A program made the translations under genes and the position numbers. The notes beneath the pieces are model-generated. The model worked only from the letters and a program-made list of their open reading frames with translations. It was not told the DNA's origin and ran no database searches. Shown here piece by piece: positions 1 to 8,428 of a stretch of DNA of 64,000 nucleotides (the first letter of the stretch is position 1; each line of letters starts with the position of its first letter). This DNA comes from Planctomycetota bacterium (GTDB lineage: Bacteria; Planctomycetota; J058; JAJDCP01): positions 36,596-100,595 of the forward strand of contig JAJDCP010000080.1 in NCBI GenBank assembly GCA_029260765.1, in the 5' to 3' direction.

Positions 1-1203
1 CAGCTGCAGCCCGCGGATCACGATGCGCTCGCTGCCGTCGAGGCCCGTGCGGACGATGCGCAGGCCGTGGCGCAGCGGGCCGAGGGTGACCGGCTGCGGC
101 CGCACGCTCCCGTCCGCGGCGACCACCCACACCAGGGGCTGGCCCATGTCGCTGGCCAGGGCGGAGTCGGGGACGAGCACGACCTCGTGCGGCTGGCTGC
201 CCGGGAGCCGAATACGGGCGAACAGACCGGGCACGAGCAGCCCGTCGGGGTTTGGGAAGATCGCCCGCCCGCGCATCGTGCCGGTGTTCGGGTCGACGCG
301 GTTGTCGACGAAGTCCATGTGCCCCTTGTGGGGGAAGCCCTGCTCGTCGACCAGGGCGAGGTACACCGGGTTCTTCGCCCCGCGCGAGCTCTCGCGCTCA
401 CCGGAGACGTGCAGGCGCAGGTACTTCAAGAGGTCGCGCTCGTTCGCGTCGAAGTAGCAGTGCACCGGGTCGCGGGCGACGATGGTCGTCAGCAGCGTTC
501 CCCCCGAGCTGCCGCCATCGACCAGGTTGCCCTCGGTGATGTAGCGGCGGCTGACCAGGCCGGTGATCGGTGCCCGGATCTCGGTATAGCTCAGCTCGAG
601 CGCGGCCCCCTCCAGCACCGCCTGGGCGGTCCCGACGGCCGCCTCTGCGGCCGCGATGGCCGCGCTCGCCGCCTCGATCTGGGCGAGCGCGGCGACCGTG
701 TCGGCGGCGGCCTGGATGACCTGGCTCTCGCGCACATCGACCTCGTCCTGGCTGATCTTCTGGGTCCTGAACAGCGTGACCGCGCGGGCGAGCTGGGTCT
801 CGGCGAGGTGCAGCTGGGCCTGCGCCTGCTCGCGTTGCGCGAAGGCCTGGGTCTTCTGCGCCTGCGACTGGGTGAGCCGCGCCTCCGCTTCCTTCAAACC
901 TGCCGTCGCCCGCGCGACCTCGGCCTGGAAGGGCCGTGGATCGATCACGCACAGCAGGCTGTCCTTTGCGACCACCTGGCCCTCGATGAAGTTGTTGGAC
1001 TGCAGGTAGCCGCCGACGCGGGCCCGCACCTCGACGAAGTCGACCGGATCGAGCCGCCCGGTGAAGCTGTCCCACTCTACGACGACGCGCTTGAGCGGCT
1101 GCGCGACGGTCACCAGGGGAGGGCCTGGCGGGGGCGGAGCGTCGATCGGCCCGCTGCAGCCGAGGGGCAGGAGGCAGAGGAGGAAGAGAAGGAAGCGGTG
1201 CAT
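1..1203 (-). CDS. RND efflux periplasmic adaptor (HlyD/AcrA family), 3' end outside window
   Basis: Reading the minus strand from ATG at 1203 gives an open frame of about 401 codons that runs off the window without a stop, so the C-terminus is missing. The N-terminus is a hydrophobic leader ending in a cysteine (CLLPLGCS), suggesting a lipoprotein although the -3 residue is not ideal. It is followed by the order typical of adaptors: a beta-barrel/lipoyl strand with VRARVGGYLQS, a long Ala/Gln-rich alpha-hairpin, the second lipoyl half with ELSYTEIRAPITGLVSRR, and the beta-barrel with RVDPNTGTMRGRAIFPNP. These are hallmarks of the membrane-fusion subunit linking an RND pump to an outer-membrane channel. 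The start is supported by GGAG seven bases upstream. The pump gene would lie to the left of the window. It is 400 bp from the two-component cluster and the link between them is unknown. Confidence 0.9.
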   Translation of the reverse strand, partial: MHRFLLFLLCLLPLGCSGPIDAPPPPGPPLVTVAQPLKRVVVEWDSFTGRLDPVDFVEVRARVGGYLQSNNFIEGQVVAKDSLLCVIDPRPFQAEVARATAGLKEAEARLTQSQAQKTQAFAQREQAQAQLHLAETQLARAVTLFRTQKISQDEVDVRESQVIQAAADTVAALAQIEAASAAIAAAEAAVGTAQAVLEGAALELSYTEIRAPITGLVSRRYITEGNLVDGGSSGGTLLTTIVARDPVHCYFDANERDLLKYLRLHVSGERESSRGAKNPVYLALVDEQGFPHKGHMDFVDNRVDPNTGTMRGRAIFPNPDGLLVPGLFARIRLPGSQPHEVVLVPDSALASDMGQPLVWVVAADGSVRPQPVTLGPLRHGLRIVRTGLDGSERIVIRGLQL

Positions 1204-1604
1204 CGTGGATCTCCGGCGCGGGATCAGCTGTGCAGAATACTCGTTCTGATTTGAGACGGAAGCGGAAACTCGTCTGGGGATCGGGAGTCTGGGGTCTCTT
1301 CCGGCGACGATTCGGAGTTGTCTTGACCCGAGGCGGAGGCTGGGCAAGCAGCTGCTGAGAGCCTGTCAGGAGTCTCCCCGATGGTCGCGAACGTCACCTC
1401 TCCCGCCGATCGCCAGATCGTTCCCGGTCCGTTGCTGGGGTGGCTCCGGGCGCCCAGATTCTCGGTGCGGCTGCGCAGTTGGGCGGGGGACATGGGTCTG
1501 TTGGAGAACCTCCTTGCCAGTCCATTGTCGTAGGGTGCGGGGTTTACCCCCGCCCGACGCGGCAGAGCGAAGCGTCTGCGTCTGCGAGGTGGTGAACCCT
1601 TGCC
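1204..1604. other. Intergenic region with a palindromic element
   Basis: This 401-bp gap separates the histidine kinase stop from the efflux adaptor start on the same strand. Its left end carries the adaptor ribosome binding site (GGAG near 1211-1214 on the minus strand). Its right end holds the palindromic repeat at 1530-1608. A possible 89-codon minus-strand frame (1224-1493) has no protein-like composition and a poorly spaced ribosome site, so I do not call it. The length of the gap argues that the adaptor has its own promoter. Confidence 0.6.
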
Positions 1605-1608
1605 CTAT
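1530..1608. repeat. Extragenic palindrome, shorter copy of the element at 54105-54206
   Basis: The left end reads GTAGGGTGCGGGGTTTA and the right end reads TGAACCCTTGCCCTAT, which pair imperfectly to form a long hairpin. The right half shares AGCGAAGCGTC and GTCTGCGAGG with the copy at 54105-54206, so the two belong to one dispersed family. This copy lacks most of the inner left arm. Its right end overlaps the stop codon (TAG on the minus strand, 1605-1607) of the adjacent histidine kinase gene. Confidence 0.75.
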
Positions 1609-2897
1609 GGGAGATAGCGGTCCTTGAGGTTGTCAAACAGAGCCTGGTCGGACTGACCATGCAGCGCCGGCCAGACTTTGGGCCAGGTGAAGCTGAAGCG
1701 CGTGCCTCGTTGGCCATCAGACTGGACCTCGACGACGCCGCCGACCCCCCGGATCATCTTCTGTGTGTAGGACAACCCCATCCCGGTGCCCTGCCCTGGG
1801 CCGTTGGAATAAAAGAGGTCGAAGATCCTGTCCTGCAGCGCCGGAGGGATGCCCGGGCCGTCGTCGCCGACAGTGAAGCGCACGAAGACGCCTGCATCGA
1901 CACAGCCGAGGCTGATCTTCCCGCTGGGCTGGTCATGGTGCTTGACGGCGTTGGCCGCGAGGTTGAGGAGCACCTCCTTCAACGGCGCGCGCGCAGTCGA
2001 GACCGCGGGTACCGCGCTCTCGACGGTGATGCTGAAGCCTTCGGGCAGGCAGGCGAGCTGGGCGACCTCGTGGAACAGCTCGGCGGTCTCGACCCGCTCC
2101 GCGGCCACACGGTGTTTCCCGGCTCGAGCATAGTCCAGCAGGCCGTCGCACATAGACTCCATCCGACTGACCAGCTCGCCCAGTTGGCGCAGGTGAGCGC
2201 TCGACTGGTCTGGAATTGTGCCGCCGAGATCCTCCTCGAGCCAGCTCGCGAGGTTGCGCACACCGCGCATCGGGCTCTTCAGGTCATGGGAGATGACAGA
2301 TGTGAAGCTCTTGAGCTCCTCGTTGGAGGCATCCAGGCAGCGGGCGGCATCGCGCAAGCGGATCTGGGTCTCCTTGTGCTCTTGGATCTCGCTCTGAAGC
2401 TCTTCGAGAAGTCGATGCAGCTTCCGATTACGGCTGGCAAGGGACTCCTGGGCCGCCTTGAGGCGGAGCAGGTTGCGCAGGCGAATCCTGAGCTCGAGCC
2501 GATCGATGGGTCGTGCGAGAAACTCATCGGCCCCGCACTCCAGGGCGCGCATGCGGTCGGTGCGGTCCCGCAGCGAGCTGACGATGATGACTGGAATCCC
2601 GCGATGCGCGCTGTCGCTCTTGAGATGTTTGAGCACCTCGAACCCCGTCATCCCCGGCATCATCAGGTCTAGCAGGACCGCGTCTACCCGCTCCTGGGCG
2701 ATGAACTCGAGCGCCTGCTCACCATTGCTGGCATCGTGCACGACATAGCCATCCGCCATAAGCATGGCGCGGAGCAGCTTGCGGTTCACGGCCTCATCAT
2801 CGACCACGAGCAGGTACTTGAGGCTGCGCGTGGTGATTACGACTCTGGCGTGTTCATCTTCGGGCGTGAGGTCGTTGTTGGGGGTGCTGTCAGGCAT
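1605..2897 (-). CDS. Hybrid response regulator / histidine kinase
   Basis: 430 residues. A receiver domain (about 27-140) carries the acidic pair in VVDDEA, phospho-acceptor Asp in VLLDLMMPG and the conserved Lys-Pro as ARPID, where Lys is replaced by Arg. A coiled-coil linker follows (about 145-195), then a HisKA dimerisation domain with phospho-acceptor His in SVISHDLKSPMRG and a HATPase domain with N-box NLAANAVKHH and G-boxes DDGPGIPP and GTGMGLS. There is no membrane segment, so it is probably cytosolic. The start has GGAG six bases upstream. It follows the receiver protein at 2901-3380 with a 3-nt gap and is the last gene of this operon. Its receiver could take phosphate from the large upstream kinase. 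Substitution of the receiver Lys could alter switching. Confidence 0.93.
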   Translation of the reverse strand: MPDSTPNNDLTPEDEHARVVITTRSLKYLLVVDDEAVNRKLLRAMLMADGYVVHDASNGEQALEFIAQERVDAVLLDLMMPGMTGFEVLKHLKSDSAHRGIPVIIVSSLRDRTDRMRALECGADEFLARPIDRLELRIRLRNLLRLKAAQESLASRNRKLHRLLEELQSEIQEHKETQIRLRDAARCLDASNEELKSFTSVISHDLKSPMRGVRNLASWLEEDLGGTIPDQSSAHLRQLGELVSRMESMCDGLLDYARAGKHRVAAERVETAELFHEVAQLACLPEGFSITVESAVPAVSTARAPLKEVLLNLAANAVKHHDQPSGKISLGCVDAGVFVRFTVGDDGPGIPPALQDRIFDLFYSNGPGQGTGMGLSYTQKMIRGVGGVVEVQSDGQRGTRFSFTWPKVWPALHGQSDQALFDNLKDRYLP

Positions 2898-2900
2898 GGG

Positions 2901-3380
2901 TCACTCCGTCGCGGGTCCAGGACTACGCTCCATCCGTGATCCGACATCTTCGCTCTCCGCGGGCGCGGGCCCCGCATCATTCCCTTCCTTGCCGCAAGCC
3001 GGATCGACCGCGGAGCGCTGCTCGATCATCTCTGCGACCACCCGCAGAAATTCCCTGTAGCGGATCGGCTTGGCCAGGTAGCGATCGAAGCCTGCCTCCA
3101 GGATACGCGCCTCGTCGCCGCGCATCGCGTGCGCGGTCACCGCGAGAATCGGGGTCGTGCGTGTCGCGGGGCGGGAGCGCAATTGCTTCGCCGCCTGAAG
3201 TCCATCGATCCCCGGCAGCTGGATGTCGAGGACGATCAGGTCAAGGGCCTTCTGCTGGGCGAGTTGGAGCCCGGTTGCGGCCTCGTAGGCGGTCAACACC
3301 TTATGCCCTTGACGGACAAGCAGATCCCGCAGCAGCTTCATGTTGGCTGGATTGTCTTCGATGAGCAACACACGACTCAT
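2901..3380 (-). CDS. Single-domain response regulator
   Basis: 159 residues, almost entirely one receiver domain. It has the acidic cluster in LLIEDNPAN, phospho-acceptor Asp in LIVLDIQLPGIDG, the switch Thr in VTAHAM and Lys in LAKPIRYREF. A short acidic tail of about 35 residues has no output domain. Such proteins usually act as phospho-shuttles or protein-interaction switches, in the manner of CheY or DivK. The start codon overlaps the stop of the large upstream kinase (ATGA), implying translational coupling and a shared phosphorelay. A Shine-Dalgarno GGAG lies just upstream inside the kinase gene. Confidence 0.93.
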   Translation of the reverse strand: MSRVLLIEDNPANMKLLRDLLVRQGHKVLTAYEAATGLQLAQQKALDLIVLDIQLPGIDGLQAAKQLRSRPATRTTPILAVTAHAMRGDEARILEAGFDRYLAKPIRYREFLRVVAEMIEQRSAVDPACGKEGNDAGPAPAESEDVGSRMERSPGPATE

Positions 3381-6300
3381 ACCCGACTCCTCCGTCCGAG
3401 CAGCGCTCGGATCTGATGCCGCAGGGCCGCTCCGTGGAGCTCTGTCTTCTGGGCGAGATGGTCGACCGTCGCCTCGAGACGTCGGCGCTCGCCGTGGCTC
3501 AGGTTCTTGGCGGTCAACACCAGGATCGGTACCGAGCTGGTCTTCACGTCCTGCCTGAGCCGATCGATGACCTCGAAGCCGTTCACTTCGGGCATCATCA
3601 GATCGAGGATGATGAGGTCGAAGGCCTTGGTCGCTGCCAGACTGAGAGCCTCACGTCCGCCGAAGGCCGCGGTCACGTCGAAGCAGGGTTGCGAGAGATA
3701 GGATGTGATCCAGTTGATCGCAAGGGGGTCGTCGTCGACGACGAGGATGCGGGCTTCGTCCTCGGCAACGCCTACGCCGAGGGCCTCGGCGGCAGAGAGG
3801 AGCTGGTCCCGTTCGATGGGTTTGCACAGGACCATATCGGCGCCGATCGCGCAGCGGGTTTCGGGCCTGCCTTGGCCGCCCAGCACGAGGAAGGGGAGGC
3901 CGCCCTGCGAGGGCTGGGAGAATTCTTCGATCAAGGCCATCCCATCGCCCTCCGAGGGGCTCAGTACCACCAGATCAGGGACGCAAGGCGCGGCAGACAG
4001 CTGTGCGCGCGCCTCGCGACCGTCACCGGCCTCGACGACCTGGAGCCCTGCCTCCTCGATATAGCGGCGTAGCAATGTGCGGTCGCGGGCATCCTCACCG
4101 ACGACCAGCACCGTTTTGGTGTCTGGCCCGATCTCCGCCTTCTCCGCCGGGGCCGCGTCTGCGCTCTCGGCGCAGGGATCTCCGAGCAGCGCCCGCACCT
4201 GGCGCAACAGGGCCTCAGCATCGAAGTCACGCTTGTGTGTCAGTCCGCGGATCTTGCCGCGGAGCGCGAGACTCGTCGCAGGGTCCAGGTCTATTGCAGT
4301 GACGACCAGGATGGGGAGATCGCGGAGCGAGGGCTGGCTCTTGAAGAAGTCGATGACCTCGAAGCCAGAGTTGTCGGGCATGCTCAGGTCGACGATCGCG
4401 ATGTCCGGCGGATGCGTGAACGCTTGTGCCATCGCGTCACCTGCCGAACCCGCCCGCAAGACGGTGAAGCCCTTCGTCTCGAGCGGACCAATGATGTTCT
4501 CGGCGAGCAGCGCGTCTTCGTCGATGACCAGGATGCGGGCGAGCGCCCCGCTCGGGCTGCCATAGTGCCTTTCGACTGCCGCCAGCAGCAGCTCGCGCGA
4601 GACCGGCTTGGTCAGCACGTCCGCCGCGCCCATCGCGAAGCCCTTGTGTTGGCACTCGTCGCCGATGACCGAGACCAGGACGACGGGAATGCCTGCTGTC
4701 TCGGGGTCTGCCTTGAGCGCCCTGAGGATCTCCCAACCGCTGCGCGTCGGCAGCAGGACATCGAGGACGATGAGGTCGGGGTGCTGGGCCGCGATCGATG
4801 CCAGGCCCTCGTCAGCGGTCGTGGCACTGACGACACGATACCCGGCGCCGCTCAAGTGGAACGAGTAGAGGGTACAGGCCGTGTCATCGTCGTCCACGAT
4901 GAGAATCAGGGGGGCGTCAGGACGAGACCGCAACGGCGGGACTGCGTCGCTGGCCGTGGTGGAGGACGGGAGCGCGCCCTGGTCGGGGATCGTGATTTCG
5001 AAGCGGCTGCCCTTCCCCAGCTCGCTCTGGAGCACGATCTGTCCCCCGTGCAGCTCGGTCATCGCCTTGACCAGTGACAGGCCGAGACCCGTCCCGGCGT
5101 ACTTGCGTGCGGCGGATCCGTCGATCTGCTTGAACGGCTCGAAGACGAGTCTCTGGTCCTCGTGCGCTATGCCGATGCCTGTATCGCGCACGACGAAGGA
5201 GACGACGTGGTTGTCTAAGGATTTCAGCCGGCGCGCCTCGAGCAGAACTTCACCGCCCTCAGGGGTGAACTTTACGGCGTTCGACAACAGGTTGTAGAGA
5301 ATCTGTTTCAGCTTGCGTCCGTCTCCGACCAGCGAGCTCAGAGAGGGGTCGACGGTGGAAGAGAGCGACACCCGTCCGCTGGCAGCCCGCTCTTTGACGA
5401 TGGTCAGGGCGTTCGTGCAGAGCGCGACCACATCGACCTCGCCCAGCTCCAATTCCATCTTCCCTGCCTCGACTTTCGACAGGTCGAGTATTTCGTTGAT
5501 CAGCGATAACAGGTGCTGGCCGCTGGAGAGGATCTCACTGCAGTAGTCGACCTGGGTCTCGTTGAGCCCGCCGACAAGGCCATCCCGCAAGACCTCGGAG
5601 AAACCGATGATCGCGCTGAGCGGTGTCCGCAGCTCGTGGGACATGTTCGCCAGGAACTCCGACTTCAGCCGGCTGGCGCGCTCGAGCGCAACATTCTGCG
5701 AAGCGATCTTGCGGCTGCGGTCATTGAGCTGTCGCGTGAGCTCGTGCAGCTGTTTGTACTGGCGCGCGTTCTGGATCGCGATGCCGATCTGGTCCGCGAG
5801 CTGATCGGCGAAGCTGCGGCCCCGATCTTGCAACACATGCGGCGAAGCGAGTGTGAGGACGCCGAGAATCTGCCCTTTGTAGGAGATCGGTGTGACCAGG
5901 ATGCCCCCGACGGCGATGCTGCCCACCCCCGTGTGCAGGGCCAATGCACCGCCCACGAGGGCGTCGCCGGCGAGTGCGAAGGAGCTGCCGCGCGCGGCCG
6001 CTTCGCCGACCAGCCCCTCTCCGAAGCTAAAGGACCGCGAGTAGTCCTCAGGCATGCCGTGCGCAGCGGCGAGCTCCAGAGTGCCGCGCCATTCGTTGTG
6101 CAGATGGACGCTGGACGGATACAGCTCCAGCTCCTGCGCGAGCAGGGCGAGCACGTCGGGCAGGAGCTCTTTGAACTCCCCCCGCCGGCTGAAGATCGCC
6201 ATGACTTTGGACTCGCAGCGGTCGAACAGGGCGCTCTTCTTCAGCCGGCGGTTGGTCGCGCGCAGCTCTTCTTCCAGCCTCAGTGTCTCCGTCACGTCCC

Positions 6301-7729
6301 GCGCCGTGGCGTACAGCGTGCCCGTCGCAGGGTCGGAGGAGGCCATCCAGCGCAGCGAAATGTAGCTGCCATCCTGGCAACGGTAGCGGTTGTTGAAGGA
6401 CACGCTGGGGATTCCCTGGGCGAGGCCAGCGACCACGGCCTGGGTAGCCTCGAGGTCGTCGGGATGCACGAACGAGATGAACGGGCGCTCCAGCAACTCC
6501 CGCTCGCTGTACCCCAGCGTACGGGGGAACGCCGGGTTGAGGCGCTTGAAATAGCCGTCCGCGTGCGCGATGCACAGAAGATCGAGGCTGATGTTGAAGA
6601 AGCCATCGCGCTCCTTGCGCTCGGACATGTCGTGCAGGATCCCGGTGACGAAGCGGGCATCGCCGATCTGAAAAGGACACATCGCCAACTCGACCAGGAC
6701 GATGCTGCCGTCCTGCCGCCGCGCCTCGGCCTCGTGGCTTTGGGCCGCCACGGCCTGCTCGTTGGAATCGAGGGCGCGTGCGAGAAACACCTGTTGCTGC
6801 TGCAGGGAGCCCGGGAAGAGCAGGGCGAGCGGCTGGCCGACGACCTGCGCGGCGGAATAGCCCAGCAGACGCTCCGCCGCAGGGTTGAACGAGAGGACCG
6901 AGCGCGCGGCGTCGATCGTGATGATGGCATTGGCGGCGGTCTCGATCACGGCATTCAGCTGCGCGGCCTTGGCCGCCGCCCGCTGTCGGGCCTGCCTTAC
7001 GCGCCCGGTCTCGGCGCGCAACGATGCCGCAGCGCGCAGCGATGCGAAGCCCGACAGCAGCCCGCAGACGACCGCGGCGACGATCAGCGCGAGGACCAGC
7101 CGCAGGTTCTCCTGCGCTCCCGCGAGCGCCGCCCCCTCGAGCATTCTCACACTGTGTTGGGAGGTCTCGAGGGCGCGCTGGCCGGCGGTGAGGATCTGCT
7201 GCTGCGCGTCCGCGTCCGTCATCTTGCCCGCCTGGTAGGCCCGGCTGAGCTCGATGAGGGCATCGATGTCCCGCGCCATCAACTGGAACGCGGCGCGCCC
7301 CTCAGGCGATGTGGCCGCAGGGACAACGTTGGTCTCGGACAGCTCGAAGTCGGAATACAGCGCCCCACCATCGAGCAGCACCTGCGCAGTGCTCTGGAGC
7401 AGGAAGACGGTCCGTGAGAACGCCTGCGGGTCGGTACCTTTGAGCAGAGTTTGTCGGGTCAAACGCTCGACGAGCGAGCGCTGTCGGCCTGCCGTCTGGA
7501 TCTCGATCCCGAGCGTCTGTGCGCTGCTGATCTGCAGGGCCAGGACGACCAGACCCGAGACCAGGCTCAGCAACGCGATCGCAGCCAGGCCCAGGCTGAT
7601 AGCGGAGGCCGCGCGGGTTGGAGGTACCACCGTCTTCGCCTGGGGCTCGTCCATCACCGGCCTGGCTGCGAGTGCGTGCGCGGGACGATCCCGTGGAGAG
7701 GCGACCAGAAACCAAGGAAACTCTTGCAC
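3377..7729 (-). CDS. Large membrane hybrid histidine kinase with PilJ-like sensor, two PAS, GAF and four receiver domains
   Basis: 1450 residues from a GTG start at 7729; ATG at 7654 is an equally possible start because neither has a clear ribosome site. Order: transmembrane helix (about 44-66), an extracytoplasmic region with AGRQRSLVERLTRQTL typical of the type IV pili chemotransducer N-terminal (PilJ) domain, a second helix (about 207-230), PAS (about 255-370), PAS (about 375-500), GAF (about 510-665), HisKA with ANMSHELRTPLSA, HATPase, then four receivers. Receivers 1 (VLDVLLPTRSG), 2 (IVDLSMPDNSG) and 4 (ILDLMMPEVNG) keep the acceptor Asp. Receiver 3 reads VVLSPSEG and has lost it. The domain set predicts sensing of an external and a cytosolic cue and multi-site phosphotransfer. 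The gene overlaps the next response regulator by 4 nt. Confidence 0.93.
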   Translation of the reverse strand: MQEFPWFLVASPRDRPAHALAARPVMDEPQAKTVVPPTRAASAISLGLAAIALLSLVSGLVVLALQISSAQTLGIEIQTAGRQRSLVERLTRQTLLKGTDPQAFSRTVFLLQSTAQVLLDGGALYSDFELSETNVVPAATSPEGRAAFQLMARDIDALIELSRAYQAGKMTDADAQQQILTAGQRALETSQHSVRMLEGAALAGAQENLRLVLALIVAAVVCGLLSGFASLRAAASLRAETGRVRQARQRAAAKAAQLNAVIETAANAIITIDAARSVLSFNPAAERLLGYSAAQVVGQPLALLFPGSLQQQQVFLARALDSNEQAVAAQSHEAEARRQDGSIVLVELAMCPFQIGDARFVTGILHDMSERKERDGFFNISLDLLCIAHADGYFKRLNPAFPRTLGYSERELLERPFISFVHPDDLEATQAVVAGLAQGIPSVSFNNRYRCQDGSYISLRWMASSDPATGTLYATARDVTETLRLEEELRATNRRLKKSALFDRCESKVMAIFSRRGEFKELLPDVLALLAQELELYPSSVHLHNEWRGTLELAAAHGMPEDYSRSFSFGEGLVGEAAARGSSFALAGDALVGGALALHTGVGSIAVGGILVTPISYKGQILGVLTLASPHVLQDRGRSFADQLADQIGIAIQNARQYKQLHELTRQLNDRSRKIASQNVALERASRLKSEFLANMSHELRTPLSAIIGFSEVLRDGLVGGLNETQVDYCSEILSSGQHLLSLINEILDLSKVEAGKMELELGEVDVVALCTNALTIVKERAASGRVSLSSTVDPSLSSLVGDGRKLKQILYNLLSNAVKFTPEGGEVLLEARRLKSLDNHVVSFVVRDTGIGIAHEDQRLVFEPFKQIDGSAARKYAGTGLGLSLVKAMTELHGGQIVLQSELGKGSRFEITIPDQGALPSSTTASDAVPPLRSRPDAPLILIVDDDDTACTLYSFHLSGAGYRVVSATTADEGLASIAAQHPDLIVLDVLLPTRSGWEILRALKADPETAGIPVVLVSVIGDECQHKGFAMGAADVLTKPVSRELLLAAVERHYGSPSGALARILVIDEDALLAENIIGPLETKGFTVLRAGSAGDAMAQAFTHPPDIAIVDLSMPDNSGFEVIDFFKSQPSLRDLPILVVTAIDLDPATSLALRGKIRGLTHKRDFDAEALLRQVRALLGDPCAESADAAPAEKAEIGPDTKTVLVVGEDARDRTLLRRYIEEAGLQVVEAGDGREARAQLSAAPCVPDLVVLSPSEGDGMALIEEFSQPSQGGLPFLVLGGQGRPETRCAIGADMVLCKPIERDQLLSAAEALGVGVAEDEARILVVDDDPLAINWITSYLSQPCFDVTAAFGGREALSLAATKAFDLIILDLMMPEVNGFEVIDRLRQDVKTSSVPILVLTAKNLSHGERRRLEATVDHLAQKTELHGAALRHQIRALLGRRSRV

Positions 7730-8063
7730 TGCGCTGAAGCTCGCATCGCTACCTGTCCTGCATCAAGAGACTGTCGATCCCTCTTTCTTTATTTAGAGGT
7801 AATGTTGAATTGGATACTGCATGATTTTGGTCCAGATTTCAAGCCAGGATCGTCGGTCTGCCTGGCTATCGATCACCGCGCGGCCTGCGCGGAGTTGCCA
7901 GGTGACGGGAGTGGGCACGCGGCGCGCCCCGCTCTGAGCTGAAGACTCGCACCCTCTTTGGGCCGCTCGAGAACGAGGGCCTCTACGCGGCTGCGAAGCT
8001 CGGCATGCTGCCGCGCGGCTTCGTCGCGGCCCAGCTGCGCTCGGAGGCGGCCCGTGTTGTCGC
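7730..8063. other. Intergenic region, probable promoter zone of the two-component operon
   Basis: The 334-bp gap between the ArsR regulator stop and the large kinase start (both minus strand) includes an unusually AT-rich stretch at about 7785-7850, against a very GC-rich background. This is where a promoter for the downstream operon would be expected, but I could not assign clear -35 and -10 boxes. The part nearest the arsR gene stays open as a 64-codon minus-strand frame that would have to start at CTG, so it is not called. Confidence 0.4.
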
Positions 8064-8423
8064 TCAGGGGCGTTCCGCCTCGACCTCTCCCCGCGCGAGC
8101 CGCAGGGCGCGCTCGATCTCTTGCTGGACCATGCTGCACATGATGTGGCACAAGCCCTCCACATCGTGGTTGGCCAGGCTGTAATAGACGTTGAGGCCCG
8201 CTTTGCGGCGCCGCACGAAGCCCGCTCGATGCAACACTTTCAGATGCTTGCTCACGTTGGCGTTTGTCAGCTTCGAGCCTTCGACCAGTTCGCCGACATT
8301 ATGCTCCCCCTCGCACAGCAGGTTCATCAGCAGCAAGCGCGAGCGGTCTGCCAGCGCGCGGAAGCGGCGCGCGACCTGCTCGAGCATGAAGTCGGACATC
8401 GGGGCGGGGCGCGTGTCTGACAT
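8064..8423 (-). CDS. ArsR/SmtB-family repressor, probable persulfide sensor of the sulfur operon
   Basis: 119 residues with the winged helix-turn-helix of the ArsR family: RFRALADRSRLLLMNLL, the recognition helix in LTNANVSKHLKVLHRAG, and the wing RRRKAGLNVYYSL. There is no metal-binding ELCVCDL-type motif in helix 3. Instead Cys37 lies at the end of the first core helix (NLLCEGE), and Cys92 and Cys96 lie in the C-terminal helix. Known persulfide sensors of this family (BigR, SqrR) use a Cys near position 41 and another near 107 in equivalent places, so I infer the same chemistry. The start at 8423 has GGAG upstream and lies six nt after the rhodanese stop; a longer reading would overlap that gene. 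It is the last gene of the operon it probably autoregulates. Confidence 0.85.
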   Translation of the reverse strand: MSDTRPAPMSDFMLEQVARRFRALADRSRLLLMNLLCEGEHNVGELVEGSKLTNANVSKHLKVLHRAGFVRRRKAGLNVYYSLANHDVEGLCHIMCSMVQQEIERALRLARGEVEAERP

Positions 8424-8428
8424 CCGAC

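Noticed and set aside
1224..1493. 89-codon minus-strand frame upstream of the efflux adaptor
   Set aside because: Ser/Pro-rich, no family pattern; the AGGAGG present is 15 nt from the ATG.
5513..7417. 634-codon plus-strand frame across the large hybrid kinase
   Set aside because: Antisense of a recognised multidomain kinase; no ribosome site or motif.
7873..8067. 64-codon minus-strand frame overlapping the arsR stop
   Set aside because: Would need a CTG start and ends in low-complexity sequence; the helical look may be chance.
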